Notes: generated by a model from the sequence alone, not told the origin. A stretch of DNA of 64,000 nucleotides from Olivibacter sitiensis DSM 17696 (GCF_000427965.1 NZ_ATZA01000005.1:87701-151700), one strand, 5' to 3'. Positions 1 to 13,675 are shown, counted from the first letter of the stretch. A program made the numbers and translations.

Positions 1-1057
1 TTTTATTACCCGCAGGAGCAGCACCACTTTCCAACATAAAGGAAACCCTTCCACTTGGTGATTCATTTTTGTAAAAATTCGTAATATCAAAATTGAAAGC
101 ACTCACCTTAGAAGTGGTTACGTAAGAAATACGATCTCCAGCTCTACTGGGAGCATTGTTAAATGTAATCGTGGATTCTGTCCAGTTGTTGTTAGCCACT
201 TTGTAAAGATCTAGGGTATAGCCATCTCCCGTTGTGAAACTAACGGACAACTTGAGTTTCATATCCACGACGGCTCCTGGCTTTTCAAAATCATCAAGAT
301 CAAACATCAGGTACGCGATTCTATCATAAGCAGAATTACCCGCTGGACTAGAATATTTCGGTCTGAGGAGCGGATTAGAGCCATAATTCGTATTTGCATA
401 TAATTCACCAGGACTATCACCAGCCACAAAAGAATCATGCAAAGGATAGATCGTGTCTCTCACCAATGTAGGGTCTTCACTAGCATCAATGGCTGGAGCG
501 GAAAAATAGACGATAAAATCTACCGCATGCATCACGCCATTAGTCGGTTCCAGATTGGAAGTACGGATTTCCCATTGTCTTGAGGTTCCTTGGTTTATTA
601 ATCCCACATAATTGTTATTGCGGGAAAGGTACATGGTCTGTCCGTTTTCGGTCTCATAGGCTATAGGTCTATTGCTCGTTATTTCGGGATCGGTAAAAAT
701 AACACGGGCATTGACTATATGATACCGCAACATATTGCGCAGTATCGGCAAGGGTATATCTTCTACCGAACTGTAACCGCTGCTTTGCAGGTACGTATTG
801 AACGCAATGTTATTGGGAACTATAAAAGTCCTTTCTTCCTGTTGATAAAGGTCTTGAAGTCCAGTACGAACGATCGCTCTTTGCAGCTGTGCAAAATCGC
901 TGTTAGACTGAATAAATTCCCATGCCGTCATGCCCAGCTTTCCGTCAACTCCAGAGGGTTCGTATTTGAAATTTTCCTGGATTTCACAGCCCGTCATCAA
1001 GAACACCATCGTGATACACGCTGCTAAAATTCGATTTAAAATTCTTTTCGTTTGCAT
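1..1057 (-). CDS. Fasciclin-domain and DNRLRE (CBM96-like) surface lipoprotein, cut by window edge
   Basis: The frame is open from the ATG at 1057 to the window edge (352 codons), so the C-terminus is missing. A lipoprotein signal ends at Cys24 (FLMTGC), predicting an outer-membrane lipoprotein. Residues about 30-165 resemble a fasciclin (FAS1) domain, with the TFIVPNNIAF element and a repeat ending in NARVIFTDPE. Residues about 190-352 resemble a DNRLRE/CBM96 domain (PLHDSFVAGDSP, LMFDLDDFE, NNWTESTITFNNAPSRAG). It follows SusC/SusD pair 1 in the same direction, 37 bp after susD, the usual place for a surface glycan-binding protein. The glycan is unknown. Domain calls rest on motif recognition only. 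Confidence 0.8.
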   Translation of the reverse strand, partial: MQTKRILNRILAACITMVFLMTGCEIQENFKYEPSGVDGKLGMTAWEFIQSNSDFAQLQRAIVRTGLQDLYQQEERTFIVPNNIAFNTYLQSSGYSSVEDIPLPILRNMLRYHIVNARVIFTDPEITSNRPIAYETENGQTMYLSRNNNYVGLINQGTSRQWEIRTSNLEPTNGVMHAVDFIVYFSAPAIDASEDPTLVRDTIYPLHDSFVAGDSPGELYANTNYGSNPLLRPKYSSPAGNSAYDRIAYLMFDLDDFEKPGAVVDMKLKLSVSFTTGDGYTLDLYKVANNNWTESTITFNNAPSRAGDRISYVTTSKVSAFNFDITNFYKNESPSGRVSFMLESGAAPAGNK

Positions 1058-1094
1058 AATAAATTGTCTTTATTATCAATGCCTTGGCATCAAA

Positions 1095-2468
1095 TTATCT
1101 GTAAAATTCGTTTTGCACCAGATTTGGATTGCGATTGATAGCATCCTCGTGAATCGGCCATAGTATATTGCGCGGATCACTAAGTCCGTTAATCGGTTGC
1201 ATCACCTCGATAGCTTTATCAGTCCTTACGAGATCAAACCAACGGTGACCTTCGTAACAAAGCTCTATCGATCTTTCATGCATAATGGCGGCAGTGACAT
1301 CGCCGTAGCCTTGCGTTGCAGCTTCTTCGTCCAATCCGCTCAACCCGGCACGACTTCGGATGCTATTCAACAAGGTCAATGCTTCTTGGTTTTGCCCTAA
1401 TCGAGCATGCGCCTCCGCTTTCAGTAACAGAATATCGGCCAATCGAACCAAAACAATGTTGTTGGCAGATGGATCGGCACTTTCGTCATTGAAACCTTCC
1501 CCGAAAAATTTCCAGATTTTTCTTGGTTGCACTTGGGTGTTGTCCCAAATCTTCGGTCTGCGCAAATCCCCGTCTTCGAAGGAATCCATGAACCGCTGGC
1601 TTGGAAAATAGTCTGCATCCGAGCCCAGGGCGTAAAGAACACGCATCAAATTGGTCTGGACCTCGTTGTAGCCGACCTCAAATATACTTTCGCTGCTCAG
1701 CCCAGCGGAAAACATGTTGTTCCAGTTGCTGATCGAAACCAACGAATATAAGGGATTATCGAGTACGCGCTCTGCCGCTATGATGGCATCTCCATATTGC
1801 TTCCGCCACATATATACCTGTGTCAGAATACCATCAGCACCACCACGAGTAATCAAAACCCTATCGCGTTCTCCGCCGTAGCTTGACGAACAGAATTCCG
1901 AAGCGTACAAAAGATCGTCCACGATTTGGTCAAGAATAGCTTCTTTATCCGTTTTTGGCAAAAACAGATCCTGCTGCACACTCTCATAAGGCTCCAAGGT
2001 AAAAGGCACGTCTCCCCATACCCTCACCAAATAAAAATAGGCTATGGCCCGCAATGCTCTTGACTGCCCTATCAATTGATTTCTTAATGCACTGGTTTCA
2101 TCCTCAAAAACCTCCGGAATATATTTTATCGCATAATTGGCCCTGCTGATTACCGTGTACAGGTTATTCCAGTTGGCCGATGTAATGATGGGTGTCAACG
2201 TATTCTGGCGAAGTGCAAAAGGATCTCCGGCGTGGTTGGTCTCGACTGCATCTGCTCTTCCCTCTCCCCAATACGCAAAATTGCCCCGAAATGTGGACTG
2301 CATGGCATTATAGATACCATACACGCCCGCCTGTGCGTCACTTGTACTTTTATAGAATCCCTGTGCCGAGAAACTGCTGATTGGATCTTTATCTAAAATT
2401 GAATCTGCGCAAGAGCCCGATAAAACGAGCATGGCGCCACTTATTATTCGTATAACTGTTCTTTTCAT
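1095..2468 (-). CDS. SusD/RagB family glycan-binding lipoprotein (pair 1)
   Basis: Outer-membrane lipoprotein that works with the SusC-type porin encoded just upstream (11-bp gap) to capture oligosaccharides. The ATG at 2468 is preferred; an in-frame TTG two codons earlier adds nothing. The lipobox is LVLSGSC, with the acylated Cys about 20 residues in, followed by ADSILDKDP, typical of SusD N-termini. The TPR-like helical part contains ARANYAIKYIPEV-type and RALRAIAYFYLVRVWGDVP motifs, and the C-terminus has the RSIELCYEGHRWFDLVRT motif common in this family. About 457 residues, a normal length. Its substrate cannot be read from the sequence; the LacI regulator next door suggests control by a sugar other than, or in addition to, arabinose. 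Confidence 0.93.
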   Translation of the reverse strand: MKRTVIRIISGAMLVLSGSCADSILDKDPISSFSAQGFYKSTSDAQAGVYGIYNAMQSTFRGNFAYWGEGRADAVETNHAGDPFALRQNTLTPIITSANWNNLYTVISRANYAIKYIPEVFEDETSALRNQLIGQSRALRAIAYFYLVRVWGDVPFTLEPYESVQQDLFLPKTDKEAILDQIVDDLLYASEFCSSSYGGERDRVLITRGGADGILTQVYMWRKQYGDAIIAAERVLDNPLYSLVSISNWNNMFSAGLSSESIFEVGYNEVQTNLMRVLYALGSDADYFPSQRFMDSFEDGDLRRPKIWDNTQVQPRKIWKFFGEGFNDESADPSANNIVLVRLADILLLKAEAHARLGQNQEALTLLNSIRSRAGLSGLDEEAATQGYGDVTAAIMHERSIELCYEGHRWFDLVRTDKAIEVMQPINGLSDPRNILWPIHEDAINRNPNLVQNEFYR

Positions 2469-2479
2469 CTCCAAAAATT

Positions 2480-5400
2480 TTAAAGCCCAAAACCTAATCC
2501 GAAAATGACCGTACGACTTTGTGGATAAGATCCCTCGTCCAACCCTACCCGTAATCCGGCATAAGAATTCACATCTGGATCAAAACCGGTATACCTGGTC
2601 CACGTCACCAGATTGGTCGCCGTCACAAAAGCATCCAGCGAGCGTAGACCGATACGATGGATGAAATTGGGCGAGAAGCTATAGCGAAGATTTACATTCT
2701 TGAGTTTGATGTACGATGCATCCTCCACCCATCTGCTCTGCACCCGGCTATCGGTTTGCATGGGATCGTCCCTTACCGGTTTGGGGTAATCCGTTACGTC
2801 TCCCTGCTGTCTCCATCTTCGCAAAGCATCCGTCGACAAGTTATTGTAACGTACCACAGCATTCCGTTGAGCGTTGATTTCGCTATAGATATCGCCGCCA
2901 TAAGAGAATTGGAAAAATACATTCAACGAAAAGTTCTTATACGTAAAATCATTCGATATACCGCCAAAAAATTTCGGTTGAGCATAGCCGATGATCTGCC
3001 GATCGTCCTGATTAATGATATTGTCTCCGTTTACATCGTTCCAGATGGGATCACCACCCTTAAACACCTGTCCCAGGGCACCGTTGGTCACCCCATTCAC
3101 ATTGTCTTCATCTCGGGCATATACACCATCAAACCTCCAGCCGTAGAAGACCCCAATGGGCAGGCCCTCCTGCAAGATATGATAGGATCCATTCTGTATA
3201 TATCCGTTGGTAAGCAATTCCTGTGGGAGCGACTTTACCTTATTTCTGTTGGCACTGATATTGAAGTTGGTACTCCAACCAAATGGTCCGACAAGGTTTT
3301 TGCTGGACAGCAAAACTTCAATCCCACGATTTTCGATGCGCCCGATGTTCTGTGTAATGGCACCGAAACCGGTAGTAGTGGGAATAGGTACATTGTACAA
3401 CAGATTCCTAGTATCCTTCAGGTACACGTCGGCATTTAAAGTAAGTCGGTTTGCCAAGAGCGCCACGTCCAATCCTGCATTGTATTGTGTTGTCGTCTCC
3501 CACGTCAATCCCGCATTGGGCATCACGGATGGTGAGGCGCCAGAATAATCTAGGTAGTTTGTTCCCACAATGAATTCACCTTGGGAAGTATAATCACCAA
3601 TCGCTTCATTTCCTGTCTTTCCGACACTAAAGCGAAGCTTTGCGTCATTTAGAGCCTTCAGATCATTCAAGAACCCTTCTTGGGAAAAGCGCCATCCAAC
3701 CGAAGCCGAAGGGAAGTATCCAAAGCGTTTATCTCTTCCGAACCTGGAAGAACCATCGGCCCTGAGATTGACTTCTGCCAGGTACTTCCCCTGATAGTCG
3801 TAAGATACCCTTCCAAAATAGGACAGCATGGCATGTTCCGAAGCCACATTTATATCCACCCCATTGGCATCCTTATTAGAAATGACGCTCGCGGCATTCA
3901 GGGTCCTGATATTGTCACTCGGAAAATACATACCGTTCAAACCAGTACGTTCGTATTTCCAGTTTTGGAAACTAAATCCAACCAATGCGCCAAGGTTATG
4001 GTCACCATTAAAGACGCGGTTGAACCGCAAGAAGTTTTCATTGCCCCAAGTGAGGTTATTGGTACTTCTTACAGCCCCGGTATTGTATCCCTCCCTATAG
4101 TCCAAAATGGAAGGCATGAATTCATCCTCTTTCATTGCCGTAAAATCGAAATTCAAATTGCTCCGAAAAGTAAGCCCTTCAATAAATTGATACTCTAGGT
4201 ATTCACTGCCGATAATCCGATTGCTTTTGTTCAGATGAGTAGCGTATAAAGCGATCCCAACAGGATTGCGCCTCCCCAGTGAATATCCATTCAATGAACC
4301 GTCTGGTAGGTACATCGACATAATAGGAGGCCTAATTAACAATTCACGAATCACGCTCAGATTACCGCTGCCTCCTGCATTTATCCGATTATTGGTCGCG
4401 TTGGTAAATGAAACGCTTTGTCCTATCGTTAGTTTGTCGTTCACATCAAAGTCCACGTTCAACCTGGAGGTAACCCTTTTGTAATTTGAATTCAGGATAA
4501 CTCCGTCTTGATCCAAGTAAGAAGAGCTCCAGGCATATTTCGTATTTTTTGTACCCCCTCGAATGGCCAAGTCCAGCTTGTGCTGACTCGCCGTACGCAT
4601 CAATTCGCTTTGCCAATCTACGTCTCCGTTGTTCATAGGGTTTAACGAGTCCAAAACCGTCCAGTAAGGTTCTTCGGGATTGGTCATATTCCTATAGGAG
4701 TCCAAGATAACTTCCCTATACTGGCTAGCGTTCAATACGCTCAGTTTCCGCGTAAGCGCACTCACTCCGGTGGTTGCGTTAAAGCTCACCTGAGCTTTTC
4801 CTTCCGCCCCGCGCTTGGTGGTGATCATCACCACCCCGTTGGCTGCCCGTGATCCATAGATGGCCGTAGAAGCAGCATCCTTGAGAATTTCAATGGAAGC
4901 GATATCGCCTGGATTGATATCGGCCAAAGGATTCAGCCCAAAGTTTTCCGTGCCGTTCAATGAGGATAGGGAATTGGATTCAATGGGTATGCCGTCTACC
5001 ACAAACAGCGGATTATTACCAGAATTCAAGGAGGAGTTACCTCTGACGCGAATCGTCATTTCTCCACCTGGGGCTCCCGAATTCGAGGTTACCTGTACAC
5101 CCGCGGCCCTCCCCTGAAGAATCGATATCGGGTCCTGCAAGGTTGTTTTTTCAATCTCTTCACTTCCCACGGATACAACTGAGCCCGTTAAATTCCGCTT
5201 TTTCTGCGTACCATAACCTACGACCACTTCCACTTCACTCAAATCGAAAGCCTCAGCACTAAGCTTTACTTCCAGTTCATCCTGGGTTGTAATATCTACT
5301 GATAGTTTTTTATACCCAAGGAAACTAAATACCAGTACGGGACTGTCGCCAGTCACTTGAATACTAAATCTACCTTGGCCATCCGTCGCTACACTTCTAT

Positions 5401-5572
5401 TCGTAGATAAAAGTGATACGGAAACCCCAGGTAGTGGTTCTCCGGTTACTTCATCTTTAACCTGTCCTGTCACGGTTCTTGAGACACCCTGTGCATGTAT
5501 GGCCGCCGGAACCAGCCATATAAGCACCAATGAAAACAGGAAAATAAGTTGTTTGATATTCCTCATAAACAT
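2480..5572 (-). CDS. SusC/RagA TonB-dependent outer-membrane transporter (pair 1)
   Basis: Energy-dependent import of glycan fragments across the outer membrane. The signal peptide begins MFMRNIKQLIFLF and ends near AIHAQG; the longer frame opens with TTG at 5605, so the ATG at 5572 (or 5566) is preferred. A CarboxypepD_reg-like beta-sandwich follows (VTGQVKDEVTGEPLPGVSVS), then the TonB-box-like stretch EVVVGYGTQKK, the plug (LQGRAAGVQV, RVRGNSSL, PLFVVDGIPIE, AASTAIYGSRAANGVV) and a long barrel ending in a SusC-type C-terminus with terminal aromatic/Leu residues. About 1030 residues. It forms a transcription unit with the SusD gene and the fasciclin lipoprotein. Two LacI-type operator repeats lie 180-260 bp upstream of its start. 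Confidence 0.95.
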   Translation of the reverse strand: MFMRNIKQLIFLFSLVLIWLVPAAIHAQGVSRTVTGQVKDEVTGEPLPGVSVSLLSTNRSVATDGQGRFSIQVTGDSPVLVFSFLGYKKLSVDITTQDELEVKLSAEAFDLSEVEVVVGYGTQKKRNLTGSVVSVGSEEIEKTTLQDPISILQGRAAGVQVTSNSGAPGGEMTIRVRGNSSLNSGNNPLFVVDGIPIESNSLSSLNGTENFGLNPLADINPGDIASIEILKDAASTAIYGSRAANGVVMITTKRGAEGKAQVSFNATTGVSALTRKLSVLNASQYREVILDSYRNMTNPEEPYWTVLDSLNPMNNGDVDWQSELMRTASQHKLDLAIRGGTKNTKYAWSSSYLDQDGVILNSNYKRVTSRLNVDFDVNDKLTIGQSVSFTNATNNRINAGGSGNLSVIRELLIRPPIMSMYLPDGSLNGYSLGRRNPVGIALYATHLNKSNRIIGSEYLEYQFIEGLTFRSNLNFDFTAMKEDEFMPSILDYREGYNTGAVRSTNNLTWGNENFLRFNRVFNGDHNLGALVGFSFQNWKYERTGLNGMYFPSDNIRTLNAASVISNKDANGVDINVASEHAMLSYFGRVSYDYQGKYLAEVNLRADGSSRFGRDKRFGYFPSASVGWRFSQEGFLNDLKALNDAKLRFSVGKTGNEAIGDYTSQGEFIVGTNYLDYSGASPSVMPNAGLTWETTTQYNAGLDVALLANRLTLNADVYLKDTRNLLYNVPIPTTTGFGAITQNIGRIENRGIEVLLSSKNLVGPFGWSTNFNISANRNKVKSLPQELLTNGYIQNGSYHILQEGLPIGVFYGWRFDGVYARDEDNVNGVTNGALGQVFKGGDPIWNDVNGDNIINQDDRQIIGYAQPKFFGGISNDFTYKNFSLNVFFQFSYGGDIYSEINAQRNAVVRYNNLSTDALRRWRQQGDVTDYPKPVRDDPMQTDSRVQSRWVEDASYIKLKNVNLRYSFSPNFIHRIGLRSLDAFVTATNLVTWTRYTGFDPDVNSYAGLRVGLDEGSYPQSRTVIFGLGFGL

Positions 5573-5748
5573 ACTTTTTGCTTGGTTTTTGTTGTTTAAA
5601 ATCAATTTTCTTTAATCTCCGTAGGCATGCCAGAAGCATTTATAGCTATCGTCGCCTCTGTTTTGTAGTCAATTGTAAACACATAACGTCTTATATTAAA
5701 TTAAGGGACTAATATTCCTTTATCCACAGGGAAAAGTCATTCATTTTT

Positions 5749-5763
5749 ACGGTAACGTACACG
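5749..5763. promoter_or_regulatory. Putative LacI-family operator, copy 1
   Basis: ACGGTAACGTACACG, an exact 15-bp copy of the site at 5815-5829. Here the core reads TAACGT-AC-ACGTTA, 6-bp inverted arms around two bases, the symmetry expected of a LacI dimer site. It lies 177 bp upstream of the susC ATG and downstream of the lacI stop. I saw no TAnnTTTG element on the minus strand nearby. The rest of the 5573-5968 gap is A/T-rich, with no gene I can support. Confidence 0.6.
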
Positions 5764-5814
5764 TTAAATAGCAAAAAAAATATCGATTGATGTATTTTAT
5801 TGTTTTATCCTTTA

Positions 5815-5829
5815 ACGGTAACGTACACG
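5815..5829. promoter_or_regulatory. Putative LacI-family operator, copy 2
   Basis: Second exact copy of the 15-bp repeat ACGGTAACGTACACG, 66 bp centre to centre from the first and in the same orientation. It is followed by GAAA instead of GTTAAA, so its inverted arms are less complete than those of copy 1. Two operators 66 bp apart (about six helical turns) would suit DNA looping, which is inference. Confidence 0.6.
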
Positions 5830-5968
5830 AAAATAGTAATTCGTCTTCAAAAACCAAATATTTTTCATTTTTTTAACAAAAAAATTTATTTTGAGAGAAA
5901 AATGGCCAGCGGTATCCAGTTCGATACGATTGGCAAAAAACGATTATAAGGAGGGGAAGGAAGATGGT

Positions 5969-7033
5969 CTAGTTTTCGTAAAAAATGTAGTTTTCCCTCG
6001 TAATGATATCAATAGGCATATAATGGAGCTTTTCTATCTCCTGTGACTGAACTAAGTAATGATATAGCGCCATAACACCTCTATATCCTTGTTCTCGAGG
6101 TTTCTGGCAAATCAGAAAATCAATAGTACCATTTTTTAAAAACCTAATATTCTCGTCCAAAAAATCAAACCCTATCAACTTCACATCCTCGCGCCCAGTG
6201 TCCTCCAAGTATTGAGCCACAGAAGAAACTCTGGAATTGGTAACGAATATAATGTCTATAGAATGCGCTGCAAATAGTTCCTCCAAACTACGCTTGATAG
6301 AAGAATAATCTGTTTGTCGCACATCCATTCTTAACAGCTCATTGTCTTGGTAGTACTTTGCAAAGTAGGCTTTAAACCCATCCTCTTTTTTCAGCAAATG
6401 ATGGTGTGTATCGATCTCTTTAGAGATATTTACAACCAGTATCTTCTCATTTCCCCTCACTAGATAGCGTATGAGATGAGCCACAAGGTAGCCACTTTGA
6501 TACAAATTGGGCCCTATATAGCACAGATTGTGCTGATCCTCTATATCGGAATTGATAAATACATATATGATTCCCTTCTTTCTACATCGTTCCAAAAATT
6601 CAAGGGATTCTGCTTCAAACATAGGAGCCAACAACACGCCGTTGTATTCGTTCTCCAATATAGAGGACGATTGCGCAAGAAAAGTCTTTCTGTCGTTTTG
6701 GTCAAAAAAATAAATATCCACTACGATTCCGTAATCTTTTATTTCGGCAGCCGCTTTCCTAATTCCTTCCAATGGAGCATTCCAGTAACCAGTTTCATCC
6801 GAAACCTCGGGGATAAACACAGCAAACTTGATTAATTTCTTGGAGGCAAGCCTTCTGGCCATAATATTAGGCTGATAGTTCAACTCCTTGATAATTTCAA
6901 GAATTCGTTGCTTTGTTTTTTCAGAAACACCGATCCTATTGTTCAATACCCGATCGACCGTAGCAATGGAAACTTTTGCTCTCCTTGCTATTTCTTTGAC
7001 ACCAACAAGTTGCGTTTGGCTTTTTCCTTTCAT
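5969..7033 (-). CDS. LacI-family transcriptional regulator
   Basis: DNA-binding repressor or activator with an N-terminal LacI helix-turn-helix (VKEIARRAKVSIATVDRVLN, residues about 11-30), the hinge-helix region IMARRLAS and a periplasmic-binding-protein-like sensor domain (about 65-350; AVFIPEVSDETGYWNAPLEG, GFDFLDEN). The ATG at 7033 is used; the longer frame begins with TTG. Length 354, normal for LacI. The gene points toward the SusC/SusD pair 1 unit, and two identical palindromic repeats lie between them, so it probably controls that unit. The sensor domain is of the Bacteroidetes type that binds a sugar such as a pentose or hexose; the effector is not predictable. Confidence 0.93.
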   Translation of the reverse strand: MKGKSQTQLVGVKEIARRAKVSIATVDRVLNNRIGVSEKTKQRILEIIKELNYQPNIMARRLASKKLIKFAVFIPEVSDETGYWNAPLEGIRKAAAEIKDYGIVVDIYFFDQNDRKTFLAQSSSILENEYNGVLLAPMFEAESLEFLERCRKKGIIYVFINSDIEDQHNLCYIGPNLYQSGYLVAHLIRYLVRGNEKILVVNISKEIDTHHHLLKKEDGFKAYFAKYYQDNELLRMDVRQTDYSSIKRSLEELFAAHSIDIIFVTNSRVSSVAQYLEDTGREDVKLIGFDFLDENIRFLKNGTIDFLICQKPREQGYRGVMALYHYLVQSQEIEKLHYMPIDIITRENYIFYEN

Positions 7034-7144
7034 CAAGGCAAAGCTATTAAAACACTTTTTTATACAACAACAGTAGAGTAAATTTTAATACAAAAAACTG
7101 ATTTACAAATAAATAATTAGAAATCAACATTTTCCCAATACCAC

Positions 7145-7235
7145 AAACCCTTTTTCGTCATTAAGAACTCACCAAAGTTGCGTGCAGTGCCAAAGCGCAG
7201 GCAAACTTTGGTGAAGTTTTAAAAAAAAGGGGTTT
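7145..7235. repeat. Nested inverted repeat between lacI and the GH2 gene
   Basis: Outer arms AAACCCTTTTT (from 7145) and AAAAAGGGGTTT (to 7235) match with one extra G. Inner arms TCACCAAAGTT (7169-7179) and AACTTTGGTGA (7204-7214) are a perfect 11-bp inverted repeat around a 24-nt loop. It lies 17 bp after the GH2 stop and could fold in the GH2 transcript. No U-run follows the outer stem on the minus strand, so it is not a textbook terminator. It may be an mRNA 3' stabiliser or a small dispersed repeat. Confidence 0.5.
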
Positions 7236-7251
7236 ATTTCGTCTGTGTCCC

Positions 7252-11546
<4,295 letters not shown>

Positions 11547-11622
11547 TTCATCTTTTATTTAATAACGACCATTATTATTCCTATAGCGCAAAAAATGGAT
11601 AGTATCCATCATTTCATTTCCT

Positions 11623-13566
11623 TCATCTCTTCACTAGAACAAGTCCCCCGTTAGGCTGTACCGATAGCGTGAGCTGCCCGTTCTTCTTGATATTCAATTC
11701 TTCCACATTCGATTGCCTATTCTTGCTATCGCCATATTTGAGCACCGTTTCTCCTGCCAACATTGGTAGCTCTACCTTCACGGAAAGCTGCTCATCAGTA
11801 GCATTGATCGCTGCTATGTACCATTTTTCTCCACTTCTCCTAGCGAGGATAACATATTTCCCCGGATAGCCATCAATGAATTTGGTTTCGTCCCATGTGG
11901 TTGGGATTTGTTTCATGAAATCTATTTCAAAGCTTGGCACATCATCCAGGTTATTGGGCGCTAAGGCAAACATTTGCACCGCATTCTGGAACAGCACAGC
12001 GGTCGCCAACTGAAAAATATCCGTCGTCTTCCGCACCGTACCGCCATCATTGGTCCTATTGTGGCGCTTATTGAGCAATACGGGACCAAATTCCATAGAC
12101 CCCACCGTATTGCGTATAAACGGGTGCAAGGCGGCATGGAAAGCTTCCTTATCGTTTGCTTCTTGGGTAAATATGAGATTTTCGGAGGCCAGTACGGCTT
12201 CGCTGCCCACATAGTTGGGGTACATGCGCTCCCATCCCCTGGGCAGGGTACAACCGTGGAAAATAATCATCAATCCATAATCATTGGCATCCGAAAGGAT
12301 ATCTTCATAGAGCTTCATGGTTTCCTGTTTATCGCCTCCAAAGAAATCCACCTTGAGTCCCTTGATGCCCAGCTCTTTCAGCCATTTCATTTCTTTCTTA
12401 CGTGCAATGGCATTGTTCATTTTTTGCTTGGCTCCCTGCGGGGCATCGTTCCAATAACCGTTGGAGTTGTACCACAAAAAGACATCAACTCCCTTGGACT
12501 GGGCATACTTGAACAGGTCGGGCATGCGCTCGTAACCAATCTGTTTGTCCCAAAGGCCATCTATCAGCACATATTCATATCCCATGGCTGCCGCTAGGTC
12601 TATATACCGCACCTGGTCATCATAATTGATGCTGTTGTCCTGCCACATAATCCAGCTCCAAGTGGAACGACCGTAACGATAATCCCGGGAGGCTTCGTAC
12701 AGCGGGGAGACAACATCAAAGGGAACGGTAGTTTCGACAATTGGCTGTAAGGTATTGCCAACGGTAATGGTACGCCATGGTGTCTCCCCGGGCAAGGCAA
12801 TGGCAGGATTGGCACTACCAATTCCGTTGTTCTCTCCCGGATTTGGGTAAGCAATGGTGTACAAACCATCCGCACTACCCTCACTTAGGTGAGCCCCACA
12901 ATATAAGCTACGGACTCCCGTTTCCGATAACAGTACCCAGCCATCGCTGCCCACATGGAACAAGGAAGGAAAGGTATAACCCTCACCGTACCGTGACGGT
13001 GTTCCCAAGCGTTCATCGGGCACATAGGTTTCCTCATAACTCGGTTTGGTGCGCATCCACCCGATCATGGGACTTGCTTGCGGACTTAGGAAAGTGGTGG
13101 TATGCTGCGGAAAATCGAAGCCCGTGGCTTCCTTTACGATAATGGCATTGGCCGTTTCCCTGTATTGGAATAAGGCATATTTGAATGCAATATCATGATT
13201 ACTGACCTGAAAGGTAATGGCTATTTGTTTTTTTTCCGCGTTTTCTAGCGTCAGCACCACCTTATTGGCTACATAGTTTACCTTGGAGCGCTTGATACGG
13301 TCAAGGGAATAGGCCTCGTTGATCGTCGACTCTTCCGTATTCACCAATCGCATTTCCTTGCTGAAATCACCTGCGCTGGTCACCAGGCCCAAAGGCGACT
13401 CTTCCAGCATGGCTTTTCCCTGATAGCTCACCGAATAGACGGGCAATCCTTGATGAATATAAAAACGCAGTGCCAGCTGCCCGTCGGGCCCCGTCACGAG
13501 CACTTCTTCTCCAAACAAGCATGTAAAAGCCATCAAAAACAGGCATACCAAGGTAATTCTTTTCAT
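11623..13566 (-). CDS. GH97 glycosidase, retaining type (alpha-galactosidase or beta-L-arabinopyranosidase-like)
   Basis: Periplasmic exo-glycosidase of about 647 residues. The start is the ATG at 13566 (MKRITLVCLFLMAFTCLFG signal). An N-terminal beta-supersandwich (VTGPDGQLALRF), the GH97 TIM barrel (YEYVLIDGLWD, LKVDFFGGDKQETM, FHGCTLPRGWERMYPNYVG) and a C-terminal beta domain are visible. GH97 contains inverting alpha-glucosidases with HE in the last motif, and retaining enzymes with a nucleophile Asp in KVDFF and HG instead of HE. This protein has the retaining pattern (Asp about residue 407), known from alpha-galactosidases and beta-L-arabinopyranosidases of Bacteroides. In this locus either activity makes sense. 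A predicted AraR operator lies 61 bp upstream. Confidence 0.88.
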   Translation of the reverse strand: MKRITLVCLFLMAFTCLFGEEVLVTGPDGQLALRFYIHQGLPVYSVSYQGKAMLEESPLGLVTSAGDFSKEMRLVNTEESTINEAYSLDRIKRSKVNYVANKVVLTLENAEKKQIAITFQVSNHDIAFKYALFQYRETANAIIVKEATGFDFPQHTTTFLSPQASPMIGWMRTKPSYEETYVPDERLGTPSRYGEGYTFPSLFHVGSDGWVLLSETGVRSLYCGAHLSEGSADGLYTIAYPNPGENNGIGSANPAIALPGETPWRTITVGNTLQPIVETTVPFDVVSPLYEASRDYRYGRSTWSWIMWQDNSINYDDQVRYIDLAAAMGYEYVLIDGLWDKQIGYERMPDLFKYAQSKGVDVFLWYNSNGYWNDAPQGAKQKMNNAIARKKEMKWLKELGIKGLKVDFFGGDKQETMKLYEDILSDANDYGLMIIFHGCTLPRGWERMYPNYVGSEAVLASENLIFTQEANDKEAFHAALHPFIRNTVGSMEFGPVLLNKRHNRTNDGGTVRKTTDIFQLATAVLFQNAVQMFALAPNNLDDVPSFEIDFMKQIPTTWDETKFIDGYPGKYVILARRSGEKWYIAAINATDEQLSVKVELPMLAGETVLKYGDSKNRQSNVEELNIKKNGQLTLSVQPNGGLVLVKR

Positions 13567-13623
13567 TTCAATATCAATCGTTAAAATTAAGTCCAATTGG
13601 TTCACATCCTAACAAGGACAAAA

Positions 13624-13641
13624 CAAATGTACAAATTACAT
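13624..13641. promoter_or_regulatory. Putative AraR operator upstream of GH97, overlapping a -7 element
   Basis: ATGT-ACAAATT-ACAT (13627-13641) matches the ATGT-N7-ACAT pattern exactly and lies 61 bp upstream of the GH97 start. CAAATGTA (13624-13631) reads TACATTTG on the minus strand, a perfect Bacteroidetes TAnnTTTG -7 element overlapping the palindrome, as expected for a repressor site. I did not find a clear -33 TTTG. Confidence 0.6.
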
Positions 13642-13675
13642 TTAATATCAGGTGGAAGAATTCACCCAAACCGTC

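Noticed and set aside
2657..3439. Long + strand open frame of 260 codons inside susC pair 1
   Set aside because: It is antisense to a clear SusC barrel and its translation has no domain features; open only because of codon bias on the coding strand.
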